Origin: Thermoflexus hugenholtzii JAD2
GTDB lineage: Bacteria > Chloroflexota > Anaerolineae > Thermoflexales > Thermoflexaceae
DNA length: 64,000 nt
NCBI RefSeq assembly: GCF_900187885.1
Contig: NZ_FYEK01000012.1
Coordinates: 106,710-170,709 of the forward strand
Direction of reading: 5' to 3'
How positions within the stretch are numbered: position 1 is the stretch's first letter; each line of letters starts with the position of its first letter. A model generated the notes under the pieces. That model saw only the letters and a list, made by a program, of their open reading frames with translations. It ran no database searches and was not told the DNA's origin. Positions 1-7,150 of the stretch are shown here, piece by piece. The position numbers and the translations under genes are program-made.

Positions 1-221
1 TGCTTCTCCTTTTCAGATCCTATGGAAGTGTTCCGAAGCAGCTCGCCGGCGCGCTGGAACCCTCTCCGGCCGTTCCGTCCGCGCTCGCTCCACCGCTTCC
101 GGGGAGCTCGAAGCGCCCGCGTGGATCATCCCCCGTTCCGACCCCTCTTTCGGAGCCTCCTCCCGTGGGGTTCAGGCCTGCGCGAGCGACCCCGCGGGCC
201 CCGTCGAGAAGTCTTCCCTCA
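1..221 (-). promoter_or_regulatory. GC-rich leader of a leftward gene outside the window
   Basis: I see no convincing gene here. On the minus strand a perfect TATAAT lies at 221-226, overlapping the TAA stop of the acylase gene; no good -35 is visible. The stretch downstream is rich in complementary GC arms, and near position 1 the minus strand reads AAAAGGAGAAGCA, a good ribosome site. It is therefore probably a structured 5' leader of about 200 nt for the next leftward gene. I looked for T-box, tmRNA and RNase P signatures and found none that hold. Confidence 0.35.
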
Positions 222-2582
222 TTATAGCCCAGAGGGAGAGCCCGACAGACGGTCCGGCGGTGTCGGGGCGACCGGCTCCAGGGTCCAGATCCGCCGGGTG
301 TGGGCCCGCACGGCCTCCGGGCTCCAGGGCATCGGCCGGGCCCGGCCCGCATGCCAGAGGGGGAACTGATCGAAGTAATGCCGCGAGGTCGGGGATCCCC
401 CTTGCCCGCCCGGGAGCACCGCCAGACAGCGGTCCCAGTCGCTCAGATCGGCGACGAAACGCCACGAGGGCAGCGCCCCCAGGGGGCCGCCGAGCTGATT
501 GCCCTGGAAGCCCGCCTGCAGGGGGGTATCCCCATCCCCGCCGAGGGGGAAGGGCCCCCGGTTGAACAAGGGCGCCAGCGCCGGCACCTGGCCCAGGACG
601 TGGCGGAGCGTCACCCGGTGGATCCGCCCCCACGTCCACCGGGCGGGGTCCTGCCCCAGTCGCTTCCGGAGCCAGCGGACGGCTTCCCGAAAGGCCTCTG
701 CCACCCATTCGACGGCTGAGCGCTCCCCCAGCCAGAAGGGATCTCCGCGGCGGAGGAGGGCTCGCAGGGCATGGGGAGCGGTGCGATAGAACGAGTGGCC
801 CGGCAGGAAGACGTTGAGGGACTCTCCCAGATACCGGCGCCATGCCGAGCGGAGCCGGGGCTCCAGAAGGCGGCGGAGCAGCATCCACTCGACGGTGGCT
901 ACGATGGTCGGTGCCACCGCCTCTGCCTCCATCCGTCCATCCCAGGCCTTGACCTGGGCCAGCAGCCACGCCTCGTCCGCATCCCCCGGCTCCACCTGCG
1001 CCAGCCAGGGCTTCCACTCCAGGGCTCCCAGGGAGACCACATCCGTCTGGATGGTCAGGCAATCCGCCGCCGTGAGGGCCGGCGTGGATTCCAGGCGCTC
1101 CCGGATCCGCCGCGCCCGGTGGTCCGGCATCCACTCCGCGCTGATGAAATACGGATAGCGCGGGCCCACGATGCGATGGTTGGCGGTGACCACCAGGCCC
1201 TCTGGGGGATCGAAAGCGAAGGGAAGCGCTTCAAAGGGGATCTCCCCCGCCCAATCGAACTCCCCGCTCCAGCCCGGGACCGGAACCAGGCCGTGGCCCT
1301 GACGCCGGATGGGGATGCGGCCGGCCATCTGATAGCCGATGTGTCCTTCCCGATCTGCGTAGACGAAGTTGAGGACCGGGGCCGGCCAGCGACGCAGGGC
1401 CTCCCGGAACTCCTCCCAGTTGGAAGCGCGGTTCAATCGAAGGAGTGCTTCCCACCACGTCTCGGCCTGCGCCCCCGCCCAGGCCAGGGCCAGGCCGACC
1501 TGGGGCCAGGGGATCCCCTCCGGCTCATACTCCGGGAGGAGATCGGTGAGCACCGGCCCGTGACGGGTGACTCGCATCCGGAAGCGCTCTGGAGCGCGCG
1601 CGCCGCGCACCCGGATCTCGATCTCCCGCACCTCCGCCTCCGCCCATCCCTCGGGGGTCTCATACCGCAGGGGGTTCTCCGGATCGAAGCGCTCGATGAA
1701 CCAGTCCTGGGTGTCGGCGATGACCGCCGTGGCCCCCCAGGCGATGGCCGCGTTATGCCCCAGCACCACGCCGGGCAGGCCCGGGACGGTCACCCCGGCG
1801 ACGGCGAACCCCTCCGGCTCGCAGACCAGATGCTGCTCATACCACAGGCTGGGCAGAGAGAGGGGAAGATGCGGATCGTTGGCCAGCAGCGGCCGTCCGG
1901 TGGCGGTGCGGGAGCCGGCCACCACCCAATTGTTGCTGCCGATCCCTTCCCGAGGGCCGAGCCAGCGGGCCAGGGCGCCATACATCGAAAGCAGTCTCTC
2001 GGCCATCGGTTCGACTCCCATCGTCTCGGGGAAGAGGGCCGTCTCTCCGAAGACGGCCTCAGGCTCCAGATCCGCCGCCCGCTCCCCCAGGGCCCGGGCC
2101 ATCGCCACCCGGCACAGCTCGCTGTCCCAGTTCCACGAGAGGGACCAGGCCACCACCAGCCCCCATGCTGCGCTGTGCAGCGGGGTCCAGGGGAAATCCG
2201 GGAGGGGGACCAGGCGGTCCTCGAGGCCGGATGGGCCGCACCGGAACGCAGCGCTCACCCCAGCCGCGTAGGCCTCGAGAAGTGATCGGAGCGGCGGCGG
2301 GATCCGCTCCAGGCCGGCCCGGGCGTGCTCGGCCCAGCCCACCCCCCGGGCGAAGCGGTCCATCTCCAGCCCCATCGGGCCGAAGACCTCGCTCAGACGG
2401 CCCAGGGCCACCAGGCGGTTGAAGCGCATCTGCCATCCTCGATCCCGCCCGTGGACGAACCCCTGGGCGAAGAAGAGATCGGCCAGCGTGCGGGCCTCGA
2501 TATGGGGGATCCCCCAGTCATCGAACCGGATCTCCACCCGATCCTTCAGACCTTCCAGCCGGAACGAACGGGCTCGAGCCAT
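222..2582 (-). CDS. Penicillin acylase family (S45) Ntn-hydrolase
   Basis: This 786-residue protein is a full-length S45 peptidase (penicillin/cephalosporin/homoserine-lactone acylase family). These enzymes self-cleave, and the Ser exposed at the start of the beta chain hydrolyses amides. The key motif is G-S-N-N-W at residues 215-219, so Ser216 is the predicted nucleophile. Upstream are the alpha-chain hallmarks RDRGWQM and LLEAYAAGV, and downstream is LLANDPHL. No signal peptide is visible at the N terminus (MARARSFRLEG), unlike many periplasmic members, so it may act in the cytoplasm. The ATG has GGAGGT six bases upstream. It diverges from the ABC ATPase gene across 115 bp. The substrate is unknown. 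A degenerate relative lies at 26408-28003. Confidence 0.9.
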   Translation of the reverse strand: MARARSFRLEGLKDRVEIRFDDWGIPHIEARTLADLFFAQGFVHGRDRGWQMRFNRLVALGRLSEVFGPMGLEMDRFARGVGWAEHARAGLERIPPPLRSLLEAYAAGVSAAFRCGPSGLEDRLVPLPDFPWTPLHSAAWGLVVAWSLSWNWDSELCRVAMARALGERAADLEPEAVFGETALFPETMGVEPMAERLLSMYGALARWLGPREGIGSNNWVVAGSRTATGRPLLANDPHLPLSLPSLWYEQHLVCEPEGFAVAGVTVPGLPGVVLGHNAAIAWGATAVIADTQDWFIERFDPENPLRYETPEGWAEAEVREIEIRVRGARAPERFRMRVTRHGPVLTDLLPEYEPEGIPWPQVGLALAWAGAQAETWWEALLRLNRASNWEEFREALRRWPAPVLNFVYADREGHIGYQMAGRIPIRRQGHGLVPVPGWSGEFDWAGEIPFEALPFAFDPPEGLVVTANHRIVGPRYPYFISAEWMPDHRARRIRERLESTPALTAADCLTIQTDVVSLGALEWKPWLAQVEPGDADEAWLLAQVKAWDGRMEAEAVAPTIVATVEWMLLRRLLEPRLRSAWRRYLGESLNVFLPGHSFYRTAPHALRALLRRGDPFWLGERSAVEWVAEAFREAVRWLRKRLGQDPARWTWGRIHRVTLRHVLGQVPALAPLFNRGPFPLGGDGDTPLQAGFQGNQLGGPLGALPSWRFVADLSDWDRCLAVLPGGQGGSPTSRHYFDQFPLWHAGRARPMPWSPEAVRAHTRRIWTLEPVAPTPPDRLSGSPSGL

Positions 2583-2697
2583 CGGTGACCTCCGGGATTC
2601 GGGTCCGGGAAGGACGGTGCGGCTATCATGATGACGGATCTTCCAGAAAGGGGAAGGATCTCCTCGAGGTCGGGAACACGCATGGAGCGGATGGGCG

Positions 2698-3477
2698 ATG
2701 ATTGAGATGCGGGGGGTTTGGTTCGGATATGGGGGGCGGTGGCTTTTTCAGGATTTCTCGTGGTCGGTGAGGCGGGGGGAGGCCTGGGCGATCATCGGCC
2801 CCTCCGGGTGCGGGAAGACGACGTTGCTTTACCTGCTGGCCGGGTTGCGCCGGCCCCAGCGGGGGGAGATCCAGATCGACGGACAGCCCTTGCGACGGCC
2901 GCGCCCGCGCACCGGCCTGATCCTTCAGGATTACGGGCTCCTGCCCTGGGCCACGGTGTGGGAGAACGTCGCCCTGGGCCTGCGCATCCGTCGCTTCTAC
3001 GGGCCGGACGGGCGTCACGCGCCGGCGGACGCGCCGGTGGGGGAGATCGAGGGGCCGGTGAACGCCTGGCTGGAGCGCCTGGGGCTGGCCGCCGTGCGGG
3101 AGCATTACCCGGGGCAGATCTCGGGGGGGCAACGCCAGCGGACGGCCATCGCCCGGGCCCTGGTGCTGAAGCCCGACCTGCTGCTGATGGACGAGCCCTT
3201 CGCCTCGCTGGACGCGCCCACCCGGGAGGACCTGCAGGAGCTGACCTGGCGTTTGAAGGAAGAAGAGGCCCTGACCCTGATCCTGGTCACCCACAACATT
3301 GAGGAGGCCGTCTTCATGGGTCAGCGGATCATGGTCCTGGGCCAGCCGCCCCATACGGCGCCGGTCATCGTGGAGAACCCCGGGGCGGGGGATCCGGCCT
3401 TCCGCCGGACGGCGGCTTACTCGGAGCAGGTGGAGCGGCTGCGCCGGGCCCTGCGGGCCCCGGCCGGCTCCCGATGA
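2698..3477 (+). CDS. NitT/TauT-type ABC transporter ATPase, orphan
   Basis: A 259-residue ABC ATPase with all catalytic motifs: Walker A GPSGCGKTT, Q-loop LILQDYGLLPW, signature SGGQRQR, Walker B LLLMDEPFASLD and a switch His in VTHNIEEA. The Q-loop and Walker B sequences resemble nitrate/sulfonate/taurine importers (SsuB/TauB/NrtD group). No permease or binding-protein gene is nearby: the gene upstream is divergent and the one downstream is convergent only 11 bp away. It must therefore serve a permease encoded elsewhere or be a remnant of a lost operon. The substrate cannot be called from sequence alone. Confidence 0.85.
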   Translation: MIEMRGVWFGYGGRWLFQDFSWSVRRGEAWAIIGPSGCGKTTLLYLLAGLRRPQRGEIQIDGQPLRRPRPRTGLILQDYGLLPWATVWENVALGLRIRRFYGPDGRHAPADAPVGEIEGPVNAWLERLGLAAVREHYPGQISGGQRQRTAIARALVLKPDLLLMDEPFASLDAPTREDLQELTWRLKEEEALTLILVTHNIEEAVFMGQRIMVLGQPPHTAPVIVENPGAGDPAFRRTAAYSEQVERLRRALRAPAGSR

Positions 3478-3488
3478 CCCGGGCGTCC

Positions 3489-3968
3489 TCACTGGGTTCC
3501 CCGGGCCTCGCGGCGGGCCAGCCGTTCCGCCCGGCGCTGGTCGGCTTCCTCCGCCTTCCGTCGTTCCTCCTCGGTCTCCAGGATCAGCGGGGGCACCGGG
3601 GCGGGCCGGCCGTCGCGGTCCAGAGCCACGTAGACGAAGTAGGCGGTGGCGGTCAGCCGGCGCTCGCCGGTCAGCAGGTCCTCCGCCTCCACCCGGATCT
3701 CCACTTCCATCGAGGTCCGCCAGGCCTGGGTCATGCGCGCCCGCACGTGCACCAGGTCTCCCACGTGGACCGGGGCGCAGAACTGGATGGAGTCCACCAC
3801 CACGGTCACCGTGGGCCGGCGGGCGTGGCGGGAGGCGACGATGGCCCCCGCCTCGTCCATGAGCTTCATGATCCAGCCGCCGTGGACGTTGCCCAGGATG
3901 TTGGCGGATTCCGGCTGCATGATCTGGGCCAGCACCACCTCGCTGTCCTGCACGCGCTTCCCTTCCAT
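3489..3968 (-). CDS. Acyl-CoA thioesterase, YciA/Acot hotdog family
   Basis: Single hotdog-fold thioesterase that hydrolyses acyl-CoA to free acid and CoA. The family pattern is visible: DSEVVLAQIMQPESAN, then NVHGGWIMKLMDEAGAIVA, where GG-x-x-M-x-x-x-D is the active-site helix. It has a highly charged C-terminal tail rich in Glu and Arg. I place the start at the ATG at 3968 because the family homology begins there. A GTG at 4037 would add 23 unlike residues, but it overlaps the tyrS stop (GTGA) and could be used by coupling. It follows tyrS directly, so it is probably co-transcribed. The chain-length preference is unknown. Confidence 0.85.
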   Translation of the reverse strand: MEGKRVQDSEVVLAQIMQPESANILGNVHGGWIMKLMDEAGAIVASRHARRPTVTVVVDSIQFCAPVHVGDLVHVRARMTQAWRTSMEVEIRVEAEDLLTGERRLTATAYFVYVALDRDGRPAPVPPLILETEEERRKAEEADQRRAERLARREARGTQ

Positions 3969-4033
3969 GGCGAAGGCTCCGGCCGAACGGTGGATGGAGA
4001 TCCGGGCGGCGCGGCGTCCCGGCGTGGTCCGGT

Positions 4034-5263
4034 TCACTCTGGCTCCGCGGGCACCAGGCGCATGAAGCGCCGGCGGCCGACCTGGAGCACCCGCGGCCGA
4101 TCCACCTGGATGATCGTCTCCACCTCCGAGAGGGTCTCCCCATCCAGGCGCACGCCGCCCTGGCGGATCAGGCGGCGGGCCTCGCTCCGGCTGGGGGCCA
4201 TCCCCGTGAGGACCAGGAGGTCGACCAGCGGCTGTGGCCGGGAGAGTGGGAAGGTGGGCATCTCCTCCGGATAGGCCCGCTCCTGGAACACGGTGCGGAA
4301 GTGGGCCTCCGCCCGCTCCGCCGCCTCCTCCCCGAAGAAAATCGAAACGATCTCCCGGGCGAGCTCCATCTTCACATCCCGAGGATGGAGGGTTCCCTCC
4401 CGCAGCCCTTGCTCGATGGCGGCGATCCGCTGCGGCGGATATCGGGTGAGCAGCTTGAAGTAGGTCGGCATCACCTCGTCCGGGATGCTCATCACCTTGC
4501 CGAACATGTCCTCTGGGGTGGTGTTCAGCGGGATGTGGTTGCCCAGGGATTTGGACATCTTGCGCACCCCGTCGGTGCCCGGCAGCAGCGGAAGCAGGAT
4601 GGCCACCTGAGGCCGCTGGCCGAAGGCCTCCTGGAGCTTCCGCCCCGCGACCACGATGTTAAACAGCTGATCGGTTCCGCCGATCTGCACGTCGGCCTGC
4701 AGGGCCACCGCGTCGTAGCCCTGCATCAGCGGATAGAACAGCTCGTGCAGGAAGATAGGATCCCCGATGTCCAGCCGCGCGGAGAAGGACTCGCGGGCCA
4801 GGAACTGCTGCACCGTGAAGTGGGAGGCCAGGCGGATGAGGTCCCCGAAGGTCAGGCGGGAGAGCCATTCCGCGTTGTAGCGGATGATGGTCTTCTCCGG
4901 ATCCAGCACGCGGAAGGCCTGCTCGGCGTAGGTGCGGGCGTTGGCCTCCACCTCCTCGGGGGACATCAGGGCGCGCCCCATCAGGTGGCCGGAGGGATCC
5001 CCCACCAGGGCCGTGAAGGTGCCGATGACCAGGATGGTCTCGTGGCCGAGATCCTGGAACTGGCGGAGCTTGCGCAGGGGCACTGTGTGCCCCAGGTGCA
5101 GGTCGCTGGTCCGGGGGTCCACCCCCAGGTAGACCCGCAGGGGGCGCCCTTCCTGGAGGCGCTCCCGCAGCTCCGCCTCCATCGTCCGGCGCAGCGTCTC
5201 ATCGCCGTATTCGGTCCCCTGCATCAGCAGGGCCACCTGTTCATCGATGGACATGCGCGTCAT
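4034..5263 (-). CDS. tyrS: Tyrosyl-tRNA synthetase
   Basis: Class I aminoacyl-tRNA synthetase that charges tRNA-Tyr with tyrosine in the cytoplasm. At 409 residues it has the normal length. The signature HLGH is at residues 56-59 and KMSKS at 235-239, within a TyrRS-type catalytic domain (QADVQIGGTDQLFN). A C-terminal S4 RNA-binding domain runs from about residue 344 (SEARRLIRQGGVRLDGE). The start ATG at 5263 has GAGGAGG six bases upstream; an ATG three codons later is less well placed. A promoter lies about 125 bp upstream. I looked for a T-box in the leader and saw none. Confidence 0.97.
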   Translation of the reverse strand: MTRMSIDEQVALLMQGTEYGDETLRRTMEAELRERLQEGRPLRVYLGVDPRTSDLHLGHTVPLRKLRQFQDLGHETILVIGTFTALVGDPSGHLMGRALMSPEEVEANARTYAEQAFRVLDPEKTIIRYNAEWLSRLTFGDLIRLASHFTVQQFLARESFSARLDIGDPIFLHELFYPLMQGYDAVALQADVQIGGTDQLFNIVVAGRKLQEAFGQRPQVAILLPLLPGTDGVRKMSKSLGNHIPLNTTPEDMFGKVMSIPDEVMPTYFKLLTRYPPQRIAAIEQGLREGTLHPRDVKMELAREIVSIFFGEEAAERAEAHFRTVFQERAYPEEMPTFPLSRPQPLVDLLVLTGMAPSRSEARRLIRQGGVRLDGETLSEVETIIQVDRPRVLQVGRRRFMRLVPAEPE

Positions 5264-5386
5264 CCCTGCCTCCTCTTAAGCCTCCCTGACGGGTTGCCTT
5301 CGAAGCGTGTGGGCTCCTTGCCGTGTGCCCGGCCTCCCGGGATCGGGGCTTTCCCATCGCCGCGAACGGATGGGGTCAACTTCAAC

Positions 5387-5415
5387 AGTATGCCATGGAG
5401 AGGACGGAGCGCCAA
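5387..5415 (-). promoter_or_regulatory. Promoter of tyrS
   Basis: On the minus strand there is a -35 TTGGCG (5410-5415), a 17-base spacer and a -10 CATACT (5387-5392). This predicts a 5' leader of about 115 nt. The same -10 (CATACT) occurs in the promoter at 9773-9802. A MITE-like element begins 19 bp upstream of the -35. Confidence 0.55.
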
Positions 5416-5433
5416 GTCCCCTAAGGTGGGATG

Positions 5434-5600
5434 TAGGGCTTTCCAGTTTTCTGGGCTTAGGCCCTTTCTAAGTGGAGGACTTTGAGGAGGTGGTAGGGTG
5501 CGAGGCCTTCCAGGTTTGTAGGCAGGTGATCCCTTTCGGCCACATACGTAGGGCAACTGCTTGCAGTTGCCCTACATTCGGGAAAAACTGGAAAGCCCTG
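5434..5600. mobile_element. MITE-like element with 9-bp direct repeat
   Basis: A 167-bp segment has 16-bp perfect terminal inverted repeats: AGGGCTTTCCAGTTTT at 5435-5450 and its reverse complement at 5584-5599. It is flanked by identical 9-bp direct repeats, GGTGGGATG, at 5425-5433 and 5601-5609, as expected of a target-site duplication. Inside is a perfect 13-bp hairpin (GTAGGGCAACTGC, loop TT) at 5548-5575. The hairpin core resembles the palindrome in the two 78-bp elements at 7051 and 37691. It carries no gene. Noncoding sequence continues on both sides from 5264 to 5702. Confidence 0.7.
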
Positions 5601-5702
5601 GGTGGGATGGAGGAGGGGCGCATAGCGGCGCCCCCACCGTCTTCGGAGCCGTGACGTGGATGTCACAGCTCGGTGAGGGGCTGGATTCGGTGGCCCCGAT
5701 CG

Positions 5703-6356
5703 TTATTCCCTCATGGAGGATCTTTGCGCGGAGGTGGCCTGTGCAGGCGCCCGTTTCACCACTTCGTTCAGGAAACCGTATCCGATTCGCAGGAGGCTCG
5801 CAGCCAGGTAAAGGCGTTGCTCATCCTCAGGAAGCTGGCTGAGGCGCTTCCAGAACTCGGCTTCGCGCTGCTCGAAATCGGAGAGCAGGGAGGCATGCCG
5901 TTGCAGGCGGAATTGATACCTGAGATAGTCGAGGGGAAGGTTGCTGGCCCGGTCGAGAAGCGCCATCCGCTCAGCGATGAGGGTCTGGTCGATCTGCCGC
6001 CAACAGAAGCGTTGAAAACGCCGGTAGAGGTCGAGGATGGAGAGGGCCACGGCTTCGTGCTGCTCCCCCAAGGGCTGGAACAGGTGGATGCGAGTGCGTA
6101 ACAAGGCTTGCCATCCGAAACCGGCCAAGAGGGCCAACAGGAGCCGCTGGCGGGGTTCGAGAGGGAAAGCGAGCTCCAGCATGGCCAGGACCATCCCGGT
6201 CAGCAGGACGTTTCCCGCCAGGAAGACCAGCGCCCATGGGCTTCTTAAGGCCCGCCCCAGATCGCTCTCAAAGGTCTGGGCCAGCTCCACGAGCCCCCAG
6301 AGGAGCGCCAGCGCGCCGGCCGGGAGATAAGGAAGAAGAAGTCCGGCGAGCCACAT
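5703..6356 (-). CDS. Unknown membrane protein with helical cytoplasmic domain
   Basis: I do not recognise this 217-residue protein. About three hydrophobic helices are visible near residues 3-25, 40-62 and 72-88. They are followed by a charged, mostly helical soluble half rich in Arg, Gln, Glu and Leu, with no catalytic motif that I know. It lies 35 bp downstream of the winged-helix gene at 6392-6889 and on the same strand, so the two probably form one transcript. The ribosome site is weak (GAGAAC). The codon composition matches its neighbours. Confidence 0.6.
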   Translation of the reverse strand: MWLAGLLLPYLPAGALALLWGLVELAQTFESDLGRALRSPWALVFLAGNVLLTGMVLAMLELAFPLEPRQRLLLALLAGFGWQALLRTRIHLFQPLGEQHEAVALSILDLYRRFQRFCWRQIDQTLIAERMALLDRASNLPLDYLRYQFRLQRHASLLSDFEQREAEFWKRLSQLPEDEQRLYLAASLLRIGYGFLNEVVKRAPAQATSAQRSSMRE

Positions 6357-6391
6357 CTCGACTTGTTCTCTAGCAACCCTGGATGGTTCGG

Positions 6392-6889
6392 CTATGGGCC
6401 GTTGAGGCGACGGGCAGCATTGCGGCCCCTGGGGGTGAGCTCAATGACATCCGCCCCGGCCACCTGACGGATGCGAATGAGCTCCTCCCTTTCCAGTTCC
6501 ACCAGGACGGGCCGGATGTCTTCCACAAAGGTGAGCAGGGCGGCCGCCAGCTCCAGGGGGAAGGCCCGGCCGCGCTGCAAAAGCTCGACTAGAATGTCCT
6601 TCCGCAACTCCCCGCGCGTCTCCTTCCCCTCGTGTCGATGGGCCTCCCCTTCCGGCGGCCTTGGAAGAGACCAGGCCTGCTGCATCGAAAGGCATTCGGA
6701 GGCCTGGGCCAGGGCCTCCTCCGATTTAGCCCGTGATCCGGCCAGTGCTTCGACCGCAGGGGGGCTTTCTCCTGTCTGTGCGGCGAGGGCCTGAACGATC
6801 TCGCTCAGCTTCCGGGTCACATCGAAGAGGGTCTTCACGATTTCCAGCAGCTCGGATTTTCGAGGGGAGGCCGAGACGGTCTCCGACAT
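6392..6889 (-). CDS. Unknown protein with C-terminal winged-helix-like domain
   Basis: A 165-residue protein of unknown role. Residues 1-60 form a helical segment (SELLEIVKTLFDVTRKLSEIVQAL) that may dimerise. A charged linker follows. Residues from about 95 on look like a winged helix: DILVELLQRG, AAALLTFVEDIRPVLVELEREELI and a wing-like end, IELTPRGRNAARRL. The final pattern resembles MarR/PadR-type 'P-x-G' ends, so DNA binding is plausible but not shown. GAGGAGG precedes the ATG. It is the first gene of a pair with the membrane protein at 5703-6356. Confidence 0.6.
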   Translation of the reverse strand: MSETVSASPRKSELLEIVKTLFDVTRKLSEIVQALAAQTGESPPAVEALAGSRAKSEEALAQASECLSMQQAWSLPRPPEGEAHRHEGKETRGELRKDILVELLQRGRAFPLELAAALLTFVEDIRPVLVELEREELIRIRQVAGADVIELTPRGRNAARRLNGP

Positions 6890-7050
6890 GTCGTCCTCCT
6901 CTTCATCCCACAGGGCGCGATCCTGCAGCTCATTTGCGCCACCTCTCCCGGTCCTTTTGAGCAGATCCGAAGGGCCAGAGGAGGAAATCCCAGACCCATT
7001 TTACCCGCAACGAAGAGCCGGATCAACGCCGGATGGTCCTCTGCCGCCGG

Positions 7051-7128
7051 GGTGTTTCCCGATTTTGCCGGGCCTGGCCGCCTTGTAGGACAACTGCGAG
7101 CAGTTGTCCTGCGATTTCGGGACACGCC
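7051..7128. mobile_element. 78-bp palindromic MITE-like element, copy 1
   Basis: This element matches the one at 37691-37768 base for base except at about eight positions over 78 bp. The ends are imperfect inverted repeats (GGTGTTTCCC and GGGACACGCC). The centre is a hairpin of AGGACAACTG (7087-7096) with CAGTTGTCCT (7101-7110). No clear direct repeat flanks this copy. It sits in the 261-bp gap between the genes at 7151 and 6889 and may also act as a transcript-end hairpin. Confidence 0.65.
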
Positions 7129-7150
7129 CGGCACGGTCCTCGTTCGTCTC

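Noticed and set aside
150..221. TCTCGACGGGG on the minus strand considered as the 5' end of tmRNA
   Set aside because: No tag reading frame ending in Ala-Ala-stop and no tRNA-like end are visible before the window edge.
2626..4143. Long open frame of about 500 codons on the minus strand across the ABC ATPase and thioesterase
   Set aside because: It is antisense to or out of frame with genes that have clear family motifs. Its Pro/Arg/Gly-rich content is typical of GC-rich shadow frames.
5264..5430. tyrS leader considered as a T-box
   Set aside because: I see no AGGGTGGNACCGCG-like element or terminator/antiterminator pair, only a promoter and a plain leader of about 115 nt.
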